Source: Serinus canaria (Eukaryota > Chordata > Aves > Passeriformes > Fringillidae). From it: a stretch of 64,000 nt of DNA. Shown here piece after piece: positions 13,910 through 26,100 of the stretch (positions within the stretch are counted from its first letter, which is position 1; each line of letters begins with the position of its first letter). The notes under the pieces were generated by a model that was given only the letters and a program-made list of their open reading frames with translations, did not search any database and was not told the origin of the DNA. The stretch is taken from NCBI RefSeq assembly GCF_022539315.1, contig NC_066332.1, forward strand, positions 1,860,001 to 1,924,000, read 5' to 3'. Both the position numbers and the translations under genes were made by a program.

Positions 13910-16638
13910 ACCTGCCAGGCCCCCACCCCAGTACTGACCCAGCTGTGCATGGAAAACCTGCCCTGGGCAAGGGCAGGAGGGGAGAGAGGAGCCACGGAGT
14001 GCTGGAAAACCCCACAGGGGAACAGAGGGCACTGCAGCCCCTGCTTCCAGCTCTGCTGGGGCAGAGTGGGGCAGGACTGGGCTCATGCTGCAAGATTCAC
14101 CCCGAGTCCTTTACCTGCCTCTGGCACCATCCCAGCAGCTTCCCACTCCAACAGCACCAATCAAACTGTGAGAGCAGAGAGAGCAACAGAAACAGCAGCA
14201 GCAGCACAGCACCCCAGACAGGCTCCAGGTGCCAACACAGAACCTTCCAACAGCTCCAACGTGGGAGACACGGAACCAAACCCCCACAGGGTCAGTTCTG
14301 TGCTGTCCCAGCCACAAATGCAGGTCCCGAGTGGGGGCAGCAGAGCTGTCCCTGCAGCAGCAGAGCTGTCCCTGGCAGCTGCAGCATCATCCTGCCAACC
14401 CCCCACTCCCCAGCAGTGTCAGCAATCAGCCACAGCCACCCAGCTCCAGAAGGGACCTGCCCTGGCACCATGGAGCTGCAGGGGCAGCCAAAGGGGTTCC
14501 CAGGGAGCCTTAGGACCTCCCTTCCTGCCTGCCCAGGCACCACGCTGAGGCAGCTCTGGGGAAGGACAAAAGGAACAGCCACCAGAGCTGGGACTGGGGC
14601 CACCAACAAACCAACTGCAGGCACGTGCAGCACGGCTCCTGCCCAGGCTGCCCACACCAGGAGCTGCCCTGACCTGAAGGCAAACCATGACCAGGGACAC
14701 AACCAGGTCAGTCAAACCATGCTCCTCATCCCAAACACACCTTTGGGGCTCCTTAGGCAAAAGCTGGAGACCCCAAGACTGGGAACACAGAATGGGTAAA
14801 TGATCTCCAGGCCATGTCAGCGTAAACCCACGAAGCCAGCTGGGAGCTCCAACACTTCTGCAGTACAGAATCACTCAGGTTCTTTAGGACAGCTTTAAGC
14901 CACTTTCCTGCCCAAGTCCTGACACTGTTATGTACTTTGTTTAACTTTAAATACCTTATAATAGGACTTAAGAACTCATAAGAACTTTATAACTTGTCAG
15001 TGCCATGGGCATTCAGGGAGAAGGTTTTGCCTTGTATAGCTGAATTCGTCTGTAGCTCCTACACAGTCATAAACAAAAACTGCTATAAATAAATCACATT
15101 TTAAATCCACACATAACTAAGTTGGATTTTCACTGAGCAGCTGTTGCAGACACACTGCAGTTAAGTCCTAATACCACAGGGGGTTTTATGCAAATACTTC
15201 TTTTCACCTCAGTGAAGATACTCTAAGTATGCAATCATTAATCTGCATTCACTAATTATGTCATTGCATTTTAAAGTTGATATTACCCAGCCTTTCCCCC
15301 CAAAATTAAAACACTTGAAGGCACCAGAATATGAACTATTGGCCTGTAAAATTTCACTTCTTAGAAGAGCCATTAAGCTCCAAGTCATGTCCAAAACCTC
15401 TAATTCTTCCCTGAAGATCATCCAGCAGCTTTCCCTGCCACAAACCCCATAAACCAACAAAAAACCAGACCCCAAGCAGAACATCCAGTCCCAGTCCCTT
15501 GGGAAGAGCAGGCCGAGCCCCAGCAGCAACTGGCCAAGGTAGAAACCCTGAAAAGAGGGGGAGAGAAACCCCCAAAGTGAGAGAACCCACAGAATCCCAG
15601 ATCCAGGGCACAGCTGAGGTAACAGCAGCGAGTCAGTTCTAGTTTGTGTCACACAGACTTGCAAATATTACCCGACATTAGGAAATAAAACAAACCCCAA
15701 AACAACAGCCAAACCCAAACCCACACAGCCCCCAACAGAATTAAGACAAGCTAGTGAGAGAGGCATTCTCAGAGGGTCTGTACAGCTGAGCTCTGCTTCG
15801 TAAATTAACGTAAGGAATCGGTTTCTGGTTGTACTCTTGTTTAATGTAGAAATGAAGCATCACAAAAAAAAAAGACCTGTTGTGCTTTTTGGCATTTTCC
15901 ACTGACCCCTGTGACCTGTACAGTAAGTTGTGTTCTCCAGAAACAGAAAATGGAACTGGAATACAAAACTCTTCACTGGTATAAACACGGTATGGCCTCT
16001 GTTAGCAGAGAAAGAGCCCGTGGGAGAGGGAAGGAGGAGTGGCTGCAGCAGAGCAGAGTGGGTGGAGCTGTGGCACTGCCAGGAATCTCTGCAGAAGCTC
16101 ACTGGGTACAGACAAACCATCAATTCACTTCCTAGCTCTGGATCTATCACATGGATATCATTTGCACTGATCAGACACCTAAATGAGAGAGTTCTACTGT
16201 CAAAGTGAATGCAGGGGCAGAAATATTAAATTAAAGCCACTGGTCCAAAACCGGTTTCTAGCAGGCTGGTCCACCGTGGTGTCCTGGTCCTGCTCAGGGG
16301 AGCACTGGTGGTGGCACCGAGGACACTGTGGTTGCTGGTCTATGGGATCTGTACTGGTCCAGTTCGGGGCATCCACAACAGCACAGGTGGCACTCAATGA
16401 GCGGATGGTGCTCTCCAGAGTGGGTCTTTGCCACTTTTCTTGGTAAGGCAGCAGCCAAGGCCAGCACATCCTCCCTTTGCTGGCTATTTACCATGAACTT
16501 TGCTACAATGATACAGCAGCAAGACCTTTCTCCTACAGCTCCTCAGAGTACAGCTTTTGTTCTCTGTGATTCAGCAGAAAGCTCTCGATGAAACCTTCCA
16601 TCCGTAATAAGAATGCAACTCTTTTGAACTCAAACAGT

Positions 16639-16644
16639 TTTATT
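16639..16644 (-). terminator. Proximal poly(A) signal of APPBP2 (AATAAA)
   Basis: Reads AATAAA in the sense of APPBP2, about 290 nt downstream of the TAA stop. It could produce a short 3'UTR isoform. Use is inferred from position only. Confidence 0.45.
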
Positions 16645-16934
16645 TAATGTTTTCTTGCAGACTTTCTGCAAAGTAGCTTCTTTTGAAAGAAGAGAGAAAG
16701 AAGGGGGTTTTTTGGGAATACCAAGTTAAAAATGTGAGCCGAACTAAACATGCCATACACATGCTGAGAGGAATTTAACACACATTCATCCGTATGGGCA
16801 CTCTTCAGTAGACTGGACCAGTGTTTCAACGCAAATTCCAGCCCCCAGAGAACTACATGGTTTAGATTTCACAGTATGACTTTTCCCCCTGTAACCTGGG
16901 GGAAAAAACCTTAACTGGTTAATTGACCAAGTTC

Positions 16935-17188
16935 TTAGCTGCTCTGTCCCTCGAGGTTCTGAGACATCAGAAAAGACTGGACCACTTCTTCCGTGGACTG
17001 GGGGCTGGTGCTGACGTCCTCCAGCGCATCCGTGACCGAGAACTGCCGGTCCCGCAACCGGTTCCAATTGGCCAAAATGTTGTGGTACTCAAACACCTTC
17101 TCGTAATTGCCAATGGAATTGTACAGTTTAATGAGACCTCTGTAATCGTATTCAAGTCCACTGTATCCTTCACCAAAAAGCTTCTTTC
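16935..17188 (-). CDS. APPBP2: APPBP2 coding exon 13 (residues 503-586, stop)
   Basis: Codes GKKLFGEGYSGLEYDYRGLI through the conserved DALEDVSTSPQSTEEVVQSF and ends LMSQNLEGQSS, TAA. The last few residues differ from the mammalian tail; the rest is nearly identical. Acceptor CTCTAG. Confidence 0.97.
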
Positions 17189-20100
17189 CTAGAGAAACCC
17201 AAGAGAAAAACCAAGTTGAGAGGTAAGATCTCCATGGGCTGCATCTGAGTTATCAGGTTATTTTTGCCTACAAAATTTGCCTACACTCTCCACTCATGTT
17301 CTAGCCACAGAATGTTGTCTACAGATGGACAGCTGAGTTATTTTCTAAAACCTTAAGTTTCCTGTAGTCACTTACCAATTGCTATGGATCTCAGGTAGAG
17401 CTTTTCAGCATTTTCATACTGGTTCATGTCATAGTTGTAGAGGGAGGCGAGATGGCCCACGGAGAGGGCAACTTCATAATCCTCCTGCCCTAGGAGCTGC
17501 TCCTTGATCTGGATGGCCTTGATGTGCATTTCCTCTGCTTCCTGTCAGGGCCAGATCCACACAGGTCAGTCAGACACCACTCACCACCCCACAAAAAGAG
17601 GGGACAGTTAGTTTAAATAAACTTAACTAAGTAGCAGCTCAAACAGTAGCAATTTCTAACAGCCAAAAAGCAACAAAGCCAAACATAAACCGAGTTCTCC
17701 AAATTCTTAAGTGAAGCGGAACTGCAGATTGCAGCAACCAAGCTCTGTCACCCTCTGAGGGCATCATCCATCTCCATGGATTATTTTTGCACAAAGCTTT
17801 TCGGGTGAAACATAAAGCACAAGTTTTCCAAGCACAGGACTACCAACTGAACTTGGGAATTGTGGACGTTGAAACCCCTCATGTAGTGACAGATTTCAGC
17901 TGTTGTGCAGATTTTAGGTCAGGAGTAAAGTCTTACCTTGAACTTCCTCATGGACTGATACAGTCTGCCCAGGTTGCCGTAGTGTTTGGCTGTTTGCACG
18001 TTGAACTCCCCAAAGGCTTTTTTAGCCAACTGGAGCGAGGAGAGGTGCAGGTCATGAGCCTCCTGGAGCAGCCTCTGCTCTGTCTCCTTGTTGTGACAAT
18101 CTATGGCAATCTCCTCCAGGATGAGTGCTGGGGGCAGGAGACAGGAACTGTTACTGTGCCCACACCCAGCTCAGAGCCAGGGGACCCACCTGGGGACACG
18201 GCCCACCAAGCTTTGTGCCTGTCACCAACTGCTGTCACACTGCTGTGTCAAGTTCCCAATACATTTTTATATTCTTTAATTTCACCCCCCCACTCCAACT
18301 CATCTGGCTAAGGTTGTTTTGGTTTTTTTTTTTTTTTTTGTATTTTATGAGTGTACTGTAGACACCAAGGACTACAAACTCCTCCAATGAAAAAGAAAAC
18401 TCAAGCTACATTGCCTGGGAGGGATCAGGATGTGCACATCCAAATGATTCAAACAACAAAGGCAACTACCTTTCACTCTCTTCGAGGAGGCCAAGAGGAG
18501 ATGGTCTTCTGGGAGAATGTGAGTGATAATGCCAATAGCACGTTCCGCATGGAATCTGGGAGAGTTAAAATAAAAAATTAGAAATATTAATGCAATGAAT
18601 GTTCTTCTTCATTTACAGCACTAACTGTGCTGCTGTGTGTTGTACTCACAGTGCATTGTCAAATTTCCCAGAGCTGTACTGGTGAACATATGAAGAATAA
18701 GCCAAGTCTTCATGAGCTGTAGCTACATGGATGTTTTTACCTCCAAATACCGACTGCCGGATATCGAGCGCTGTCTGCAAGGGTTCCAAAACCACAATTT
18801 CATCATTAACACAGAAAAAAAACCCCAAATTCATCTTTATGATGAATCTACTGGCTCTGGAATTTTCTACATATTTGAGACACTAGTTACATAGAAGACA
18901 GGAGTCAGAGAAAGACAAAGAAAGCAAAACCCCACAGCTGACAGTGTTTGGGGTTTTTTAAAACACAACTGCAGTAATGAAACCAACTATTCTCTATCTC
19001 CATAAATTAACTACAACATCTGAGAGATGAAAACCATCAAGAGAAACAAATCCTGCTGCCTACCTGATAGATGGCAACAGATTGGCAGATATTGTCTACG
19101 TTGAGCAAGTAAAATCCGTAGTCTAGTAGCGTGTCAGAGTATTTGGGGTGCTTGGCTCCAAAATGCTCCCTGCACAAACATACCTCCATTACAAACTGAG
19201 GCCAGCTGAGTACAATTTTAGAAGGATTTTTTCTGCAATGGCCCTTACCTGGCAAGGTACACAGCGTGCTTTATGAGCTGCTCAGCCTTCTTGAACTCCC
19301 GTTTCACCACACAGGCCTGGGCAGGGGAAGGGAAGGGAAGCACGTGAGCAGCTGTGCCCTCACAGCTCAGCCCCCCCAGACACTGCCACACTTACTCTTG
19401 GTTTTCATTTCAAAATACCATTGTGGCTATTAAAGGACTTTTTGGTTATTTAGGAAAAGGAGCACAGGATTAATACACTTCTTATTTTATCCTGTCTGAC
19501 TGAAGGGATTGTGCTGTACCTAGTCCAGACCAATGAGGGATCAGAGCCCTTCCAGGGAAGTTCACAGGTTGTCACAATGGTCCCCTGTGCAGCTCTAACT
19601 CCATTTCAGAAAGACACAAACAGAAACAAACTCCCCCACCCATTCTGAGACAAACACAAACAACAATCCTTAGGGCCCCTGAGGAGAATTCTGGAGGTAA
19701 CAACCTCTCCTCAGCCATTCTTGGCAGTAATTTAGTACCCAAAGCGACGGGGAGATTTCAGATTCACCTTTGAGGCTTGTCGTAGCACATCCACCACTAC
19801 TTTCACAGGCAGCCCAACTGTGATCTCCTTCATGGCTTCTATGCACCATTTATAGGCCTGTGGGACAGAGGCACCAACACAATGGAAGTTGGAACTTCAC
19901 AACATTGGAACATTAAAATATTACCTGCCTCTAAAAAGCTGGTCATTTACCCTCTAAAATTTAAAATACACAGTTTGAGTGCTTACATGTAATGAACTGT
20001 CCCGTTATGTCTTAAAAGACAGACTTAAAAACCACTTTTAAGGTGAATAGTGAATATGTAAGTATTTTATATTAACCTAAGGTTTACATTATGATGAGTT

Positions 20101-23100
20101 TTACAGACAGAACAAGGTATTTTATAATCTTTAAGCAATCCTCACAATCCCCAATGTGCAAGACAACACCCTGACAGTGAACGTAGGGGTTAAAGGAAAA
20201 CCAGTTTATAGAGTAGTTACACTTCACACAGAGTGAAGAGAAGTACAAACCAGGTTCTGCTATTAATTTTCAATTACTAAAATAAGCTTTTATGATATTT
20301 CATTTACAGGTGACCAACACATATAGACAAGCTAACACCCATATGCTCCTGTTGGCCCAAGTTCTGTGAAGAGCTCATAGACTAACACAGAACAATCCAC
20401 GAAAACAAGAGTGGATAAAGGAATGTGGCAGTGCCACACAGGTGCCAAGGAGAGCAGAACCAGGAGTAGTGAGGCACACCAGGAGGTGCCAGTGCCAGGA
20501 GAGCCCCCGTGGCCTCACCTCGTCGTAGTGGCTCTTGGCGAAGAGCAGCGCGCAGAGCTCCCCGTAGAGCGCCGCCTTGTTGGCCTGCTGCCCGTGCTTG
20601 GCCAGCTTGTCCATGTAGGACTGCGCCAGCTTGAAGGTCTCCTCTCCCAGGTGGTACTTGCAGTTCCCGTTCCGAACGTGCAGCAACCTTGGGGGATGCA
20701 CAGAGAGCTGCTGAGGGAGCTGCAGAAAGCTCTGCCTGCAGCAGCACCGGGGATCTCTCAGGGGACACTCACAGGGCTGGAGCTCTGCCAGCCCAGCACG
20801 ACCTCCCTGCCTGGGTCAGTCACACACAGCTGGGCACAGGGCAGGAATTTCTCCTGCTGCAGATGCCACAGGATTTTACCTATTGATACAGGTTTGCATT
20901 GAACCATTCTGGTGTGGTGCCTTGGTGTGTTATTTTCCATAAAATCCATTCTTCCCAATACTGATGAGATTCCATTCCCAAAGCCGCGCCCTACACAGCC
21001 TGAAATCCCTCCCACCTCCTTCCCAAAGAGTGGAGCCTCAAGCAGCCACAGTAGGTACAACACAGCTCATTTTCCTGCATCCCTGCACTTTCCTCCAAAT
21101 CCTGAGTAGCTCCAAGTGGGCATTTCTGTGCTTTGGGGGAGGTCTTCATGTAAGCTTTAGCCATTCATTCCACATGAGAACCAGCTCTACCAGGACAGAC
21201 CATTTCATTGATCACAACAACTCAAACATCCCCTGCTCTTCCCTCTCCTATCCTGCTGCCTTCCCATCTGAAGGACTGACACCCAAACACAGCCAGTAAC
21301 ACCCAAGTACTGGTGAAACCTCCTCCTGTTTCTCCAGAGAAGTAACAGTTCCAGTTTGTGGCATTTGTTACAAAGAAAACCAAAGAATTTGTGCAGGGCA
21401 GGCTGACGCTCACTGGCTTTAATGAGGCACATTTGGAATGGGTGTGTGTTGATATTCCAAGCCCCAAGGGCAGAGCTGGATTCCCAGCCAGGGCAGCTGC
21501 TCCTGCTCCATGGCAAACACCTGCCAGTGAGCAGACATGGAATTTTGGTGAATTAACCTCCACTGTCCCTGCTGGAAATATGTCATTAGACAGTGAGTAA
21601 CAGATTGAACACACCAGGCAAGGCTTGGGAAATCAGAACAACACAGCACAGGGAGAACTGCACAGAGGGAAGGGAAGCACCAAGTGAAGCTGCAGTGCAA
21701 AGAGGCTCAAACTCTGACTCTGTGGGTTAATGTGCAAGAACTGCATTTTAGTCCTGATATCATACATTGGGATAAAACTTCCAATCAATTGTTAAAGAGG
21801 AAGGAGTGAACAGTGAAATTTTTGCTCAATTTCTTTTCTAAACCTGTTTCCTGTTTCCACTTGCTCCAAATAGAGATTTCAGCTACTGCAGCCATTCCTC
21901 CAGTGATACAGCTCAGCTCATCCTAAGAGCTGCCTGTCCAACACTCTCCCTGTTTCCTACCCAAATGCATCACCAAACTCCAACAGTAACAAGAAAGGAA
22001 ATAAAGTTTCCATTTTCCTAAGCAGGGCCTGAAGGCGGGCACATGACAGATGTGGATTTGCTGCACAAAGAGAACATCAAAAGAAAAGCCCTTCAAAACC
22101 CTGTAAAAGCTACACAAATTCCAGCTCTCCAGTGGGAAACAGCACCGTGGCTCAATAACAGACAGCAAAAAGCAACACCCACATTTTTCCTTAAATAAAG
22201 CCTCAGAACCAAACACGAGGTACAAGTGTATTGTGTGCCTGGTCACAGGAACATTCCAGTAACAAGAGACAGGAATTATAAAGAAACAAGAGAAAAATTA
22301 AGTAAACAGTTTTCCTAAAGAGAAAAAACCATTTTGCCAACACCATTCAGTTGGGAACTGCTCTGCAACTTCAAAACCACGGAGCCCAAATCCCACGTAA
22401 TGGAATAAGCCAGTGGGGATAGCACTGCAATTTAGATAAGCTCCTGGGGAAGATCATATCCAGTGTCTGGATGCTTCAGTGATAGCGTCTAGAAACAAAG
22501 AAATCTCCCCAAAACCCAAGCTAAACCTAAGCCAATCCTCTAGGATAAGCACAGTTTATGTGATCCAGTTCTGAGTAACAAAAAATCCTTTATTAATCCA
22601 GGGGAATCTTAGGAGATAAAGCCAAGAGGAAGAGAAAAGGCCTCAGGACTTTTATGCTAATGGCTCTGAACCTCCTTTGATGTCTGCAATAACAGCTTTT
22701 GGGGACTAACCTCCCCCAACAAACTCAGTCTCTCAGAGCCAACACAGCAGCTTAGCAAGTCTAAAACCACCAGAAGAAAACAATCCAAGAATCAGCCAAA
22801 TGTGCAACAATGAAGTGGGAGAACCACGTATTTGTGTTAGGCACTTGCACCTCTTTGTTAAACACAGAATAATCAGAGAAGGCAAACCAAAAGGAGCACC
22901 ACACTCCCAGACAAGCAGGCTACAAGCTCAGAGAAACCTCACACCTTCCCAGCCTCTCCACAGAATTTACTACTGCCAGGACAATGAAATACCAAGTTGT
23001 GCTTAAATAACACAAAACTCCACACGTTCTTAAACTGTGTTCTATTAATTCTGCAATGTATTAATTCAACTCCCAGAGCTTTGACTTGCCAAAGAAAGTG

Positions 23101-26100
23101 TCATACTTTCAAAAGCTGGACTTGAATTTTGTTTCCTTGAAACTCCCCCCAGCTCCAGTGCAAGCCCAGTGTGAGAGCCTCCTGCCCTGGGATCAGGTGG
23201 TAACAACACCACTTACTCTCAAGCTGAAAGGCAGAAAACTGAGTCTAATGACTGCTCTGTGCCACACAAAGGTGTTCAGATTTTACAGATTCAGCCCTTC
23301 CCAAAGTGTTTGAGTTCTTTCAGGTTGATACAATTCCAAAGCAGCCGTGCTGAGGGTTTGGGAGATGCCAGAACATTTCCCACTGCCCCTGCTGCCCAGA
23401 GGGGTGATGTCCCAGCAGAGCTCCCCAGGGAACAGTGGAAGTCTCTAAGAACAGAGCCAACACCCCAGGTCAGGAGGGCTCATTCTAACACAGGGTGCTT
23501 TCTTCCAGCACAGAATGAAAATCTCTTTCCACACTACTGTCCAGCAGAGACAGTTCCCTTTTTTCCCTCCCTTTCCCTTCTTTTCATTTCTATTTGGAGA
23601 AGGTGACAGTTATTTTTAAGCAACTTCTCCAGCTTGCCAAAGTGCCTGATACAACAAGAAAACTTTTTTTAGATTAATTAGAAGGCAAAGGACCAAGCAG
23701 TAACCGTGGCTCTATGTCCATCACTCCCCAGTTCTAGGAAGCTGGATACATGTGCCCAGGCTCCTGGCATCATTTCTGGAATGCCAGCCAGCAGAACCAG
23801 GCAGAGCAGCGTTGCCATGGCCCTGGGGCTGGCACAGGACAGCAGCAGCTCTTGGCAAAGCCTCTTTACTCTTCGTGTTTGCCCAACCATAAACAAGATG
23901 CAGGGCTTTTTTTGGAGCGGCTTTCTAAACAAGTTTTGCTCTAGATTCAGAGAAATACAGCACATGCTTTGTTTGTTAGAACAGTTAAAAAAAAATCCTA
24001 CTTTAACTCTGCCCAGCAGCCTCTAGGTGCCCATGGGCACATCTGGAGTGGGCAAAAACAGCCTGGTCATGGTGAGAGCAACAAAACCCAGCCAGCTCCT
24101 GCCTGCAGCTCATCACACCTCCACACACAGGGGGAAGAGCAAGAGAGGCCTCTGTCAATGAAATGTGAACCTCTGCAGGCCCTGAGGAACAAGGCAGCTT
24201 CAAAACTCTAACAGCAAAAAGAACCCCAACTTTTCCAAATGTTTTCAGCTGTGGCCAGAGGTGCCCACAGAAGTGGACACCCAGATCTTTACCCAGGCCC
24301 AGAGCTAAGCACTCAGCATGGAGTAAGAAACCTTTCCTGATTCCAGGTCCAGCAAGTTAAGTTCTGCCTTTATTTCTGCTCAATTGTATCTACGCTGTTT
24401 GCATTAGGATTTGGCAAATTCTCTTTGCAGTGAATAGAACTTCAGCAAAGTCCAACTCAGAACATTCCTTCACGTGCAAAAATCCTTGGGAAACAAGAAC
24501 TGCTGGACCACTTTTATTATCCAGCAGTGTAACCCATGAGAGATTACACAGGACAGCAAAACATTGGGTTTTTTAATCCATTGTACTGTGCTGCCAACTT
24601 AGAAGCTGAAAATCCAGGGATTAGTGTAAAACAAGCACCTCCTGATCTTCAGCTCTAGCCAGAAAAGTGTTTTGGTGCAGCAGAACACTGAAGGAGCATC
24701 TGGAGCTGGAGGGCTCCAAGGTTTCCTGGGAATTCAAGGTGAGCTCACCTCACACAACACTCCACAGCACGGAACCAGTGAAGGATTTCATCGTGGAGGG
24801 TGCACAGCTGAAGGCAGGAAAGGAAAACCTTCTCAGCATCACTGTACCAGCCTGCATCTGACAGGAACCCCCCTGAAAAAAGCAGCAACAAACAGCAATT
24901 TGAAGAGCAAGACACATTTTCAAGAGAAAAAGGGTTTGCTCAGGTCTTGCAAGATGATCACTTATTTCATGGACCTGCTTCTACAGACAGAAATCCTGTC
25001 AAGGTCAAACCCTCCTGACCTGGAAAGGATGAAATGTAAGAAGAGAGTTCTCCTACAGCTGAAGGAAATAATACTTGGGTTTAGGGTGGTTTTTTGGTAT
25101 TACAGAGTTTTCCTACAGATTTCTGTCAAAAAACCCCAGAACTTAACTACACTAAAATTATGCAAATTCCTCCACATCTGCCAAGCAATTTTAACCCTAA
25201 ACAGTTTGAACTAAAAAGTCTATACATTCTTAGATATTAAAATTCAATATATTTCTTGTAACACACCAAGTACCTTTCTAAAAATTCCATTCCAAAACAC
25301 ACAATACTTTAAAAGGCCTATCTTTAACAGGAAAAAATTAATGCAAAATTAACTGAAACTTGCAAAAGAGAAAGCAAAGAGCCCTTGAGCAGCAGTTACC
25401 TAAAACAAAGCCAATCTGGATTGCTTTTTCTTTCACAGCAGCATCTGACTCTGCAATGTAGGAGCACCGTCTGCTGAAGGAATAGGCCAGGACAGAAGCA
25501 ACCTTGACCCCATGGTCCATCAGAGCCTGGAAACAGTGATGGAGCAGATGTCTGCAGGAAAGAGAAGCACAGTTAGGTTACACACAAAGGTTTGAAAGCA
25601 GTCAGTTGGCTCTCATGAATTCCAAGGACAGAAATGAAGCCCAAGCCCCCCTCAAACCCAAAGCAGATCAGTACAAGCCCTCCTGTGAGGCTGCAGCTGA
25701 TGGATCCCAGGCGTTGGGTGATCCACACCAAGTTCTCCACAGGGACACCCTCCCTGGGAGCCAAACACAAGCTGCCCTCACAGGATCAAAACTGGAGAGA
25801 GCGTTTCCAGCTCAGGGCCACCAGGGAGGAGGCCCCAGACCGTCCATCCCTCCCCCATCCCTCCCAAACGAGCAGCGATGGCTCCATTAACATCACACAC
25901 GCCATGGGCGGGACCAGCGGCTGAAGCCTCAAAGCTCATCCCGGTTACAGAGAACCTGATCTAAAACAGTCAGGTTCTGTAACTCCACAAATTGGAATAT
26001 TTAATGACAGGAAAACTCTTCAAACTGGGGCAATCCTATCAGCTTCCCTCAGGATCTGCTGAATCAGCAGGAAATGGGTGCTGTGACTGCTGCTCCCAGG

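Larger units (their letters stand above)
12421..16934 (-). other. APPBP2 3' untranslated region (predicted)
   Basis: This follows the APPBP2 stop codon on the minus strand. A proximal AATAAA (plus-strand TTTATT, 16639-16644) lies about 290 nt after the stop. Another AATAAA at 12440-12445 would give a 3'UTR of about 4.5 kb, which agrees with the long 3'UTR I recall for mammalian APPBP2. The distal 600 bases are AT-rich and look like conserved UTR. The middle part (about 13400-14800) is GC-richer and carries short tandem duplications. Cleavage sites were not observed, so the end is inferred. Confidence 0.65.
17189..20518 (-). other. APPBP2 introns 5-12 region (between exons 13 and 5)
   Basis: The introns interleaved with exons 6-12 are 661, 451, 79, 289, 94, 342, 395 and 187 nt from intron 5 to intron 12. 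They hold no repeat or RNA gene that I can recognise, apart from a T-run near 18322-18339. Confidence 0.7.

Noticed and set aside
13945..14799. Plus-strand frame of 284 codons antisense to the APPBP2 3'UTR
   Set aside because: Low-complexity Gln/Ser/Thr/Pro content from CAG-like sequence and small duplications, with no domain, no splice context and an opposing frame of similar length. Probably chance within a GC-richer UTR segment.
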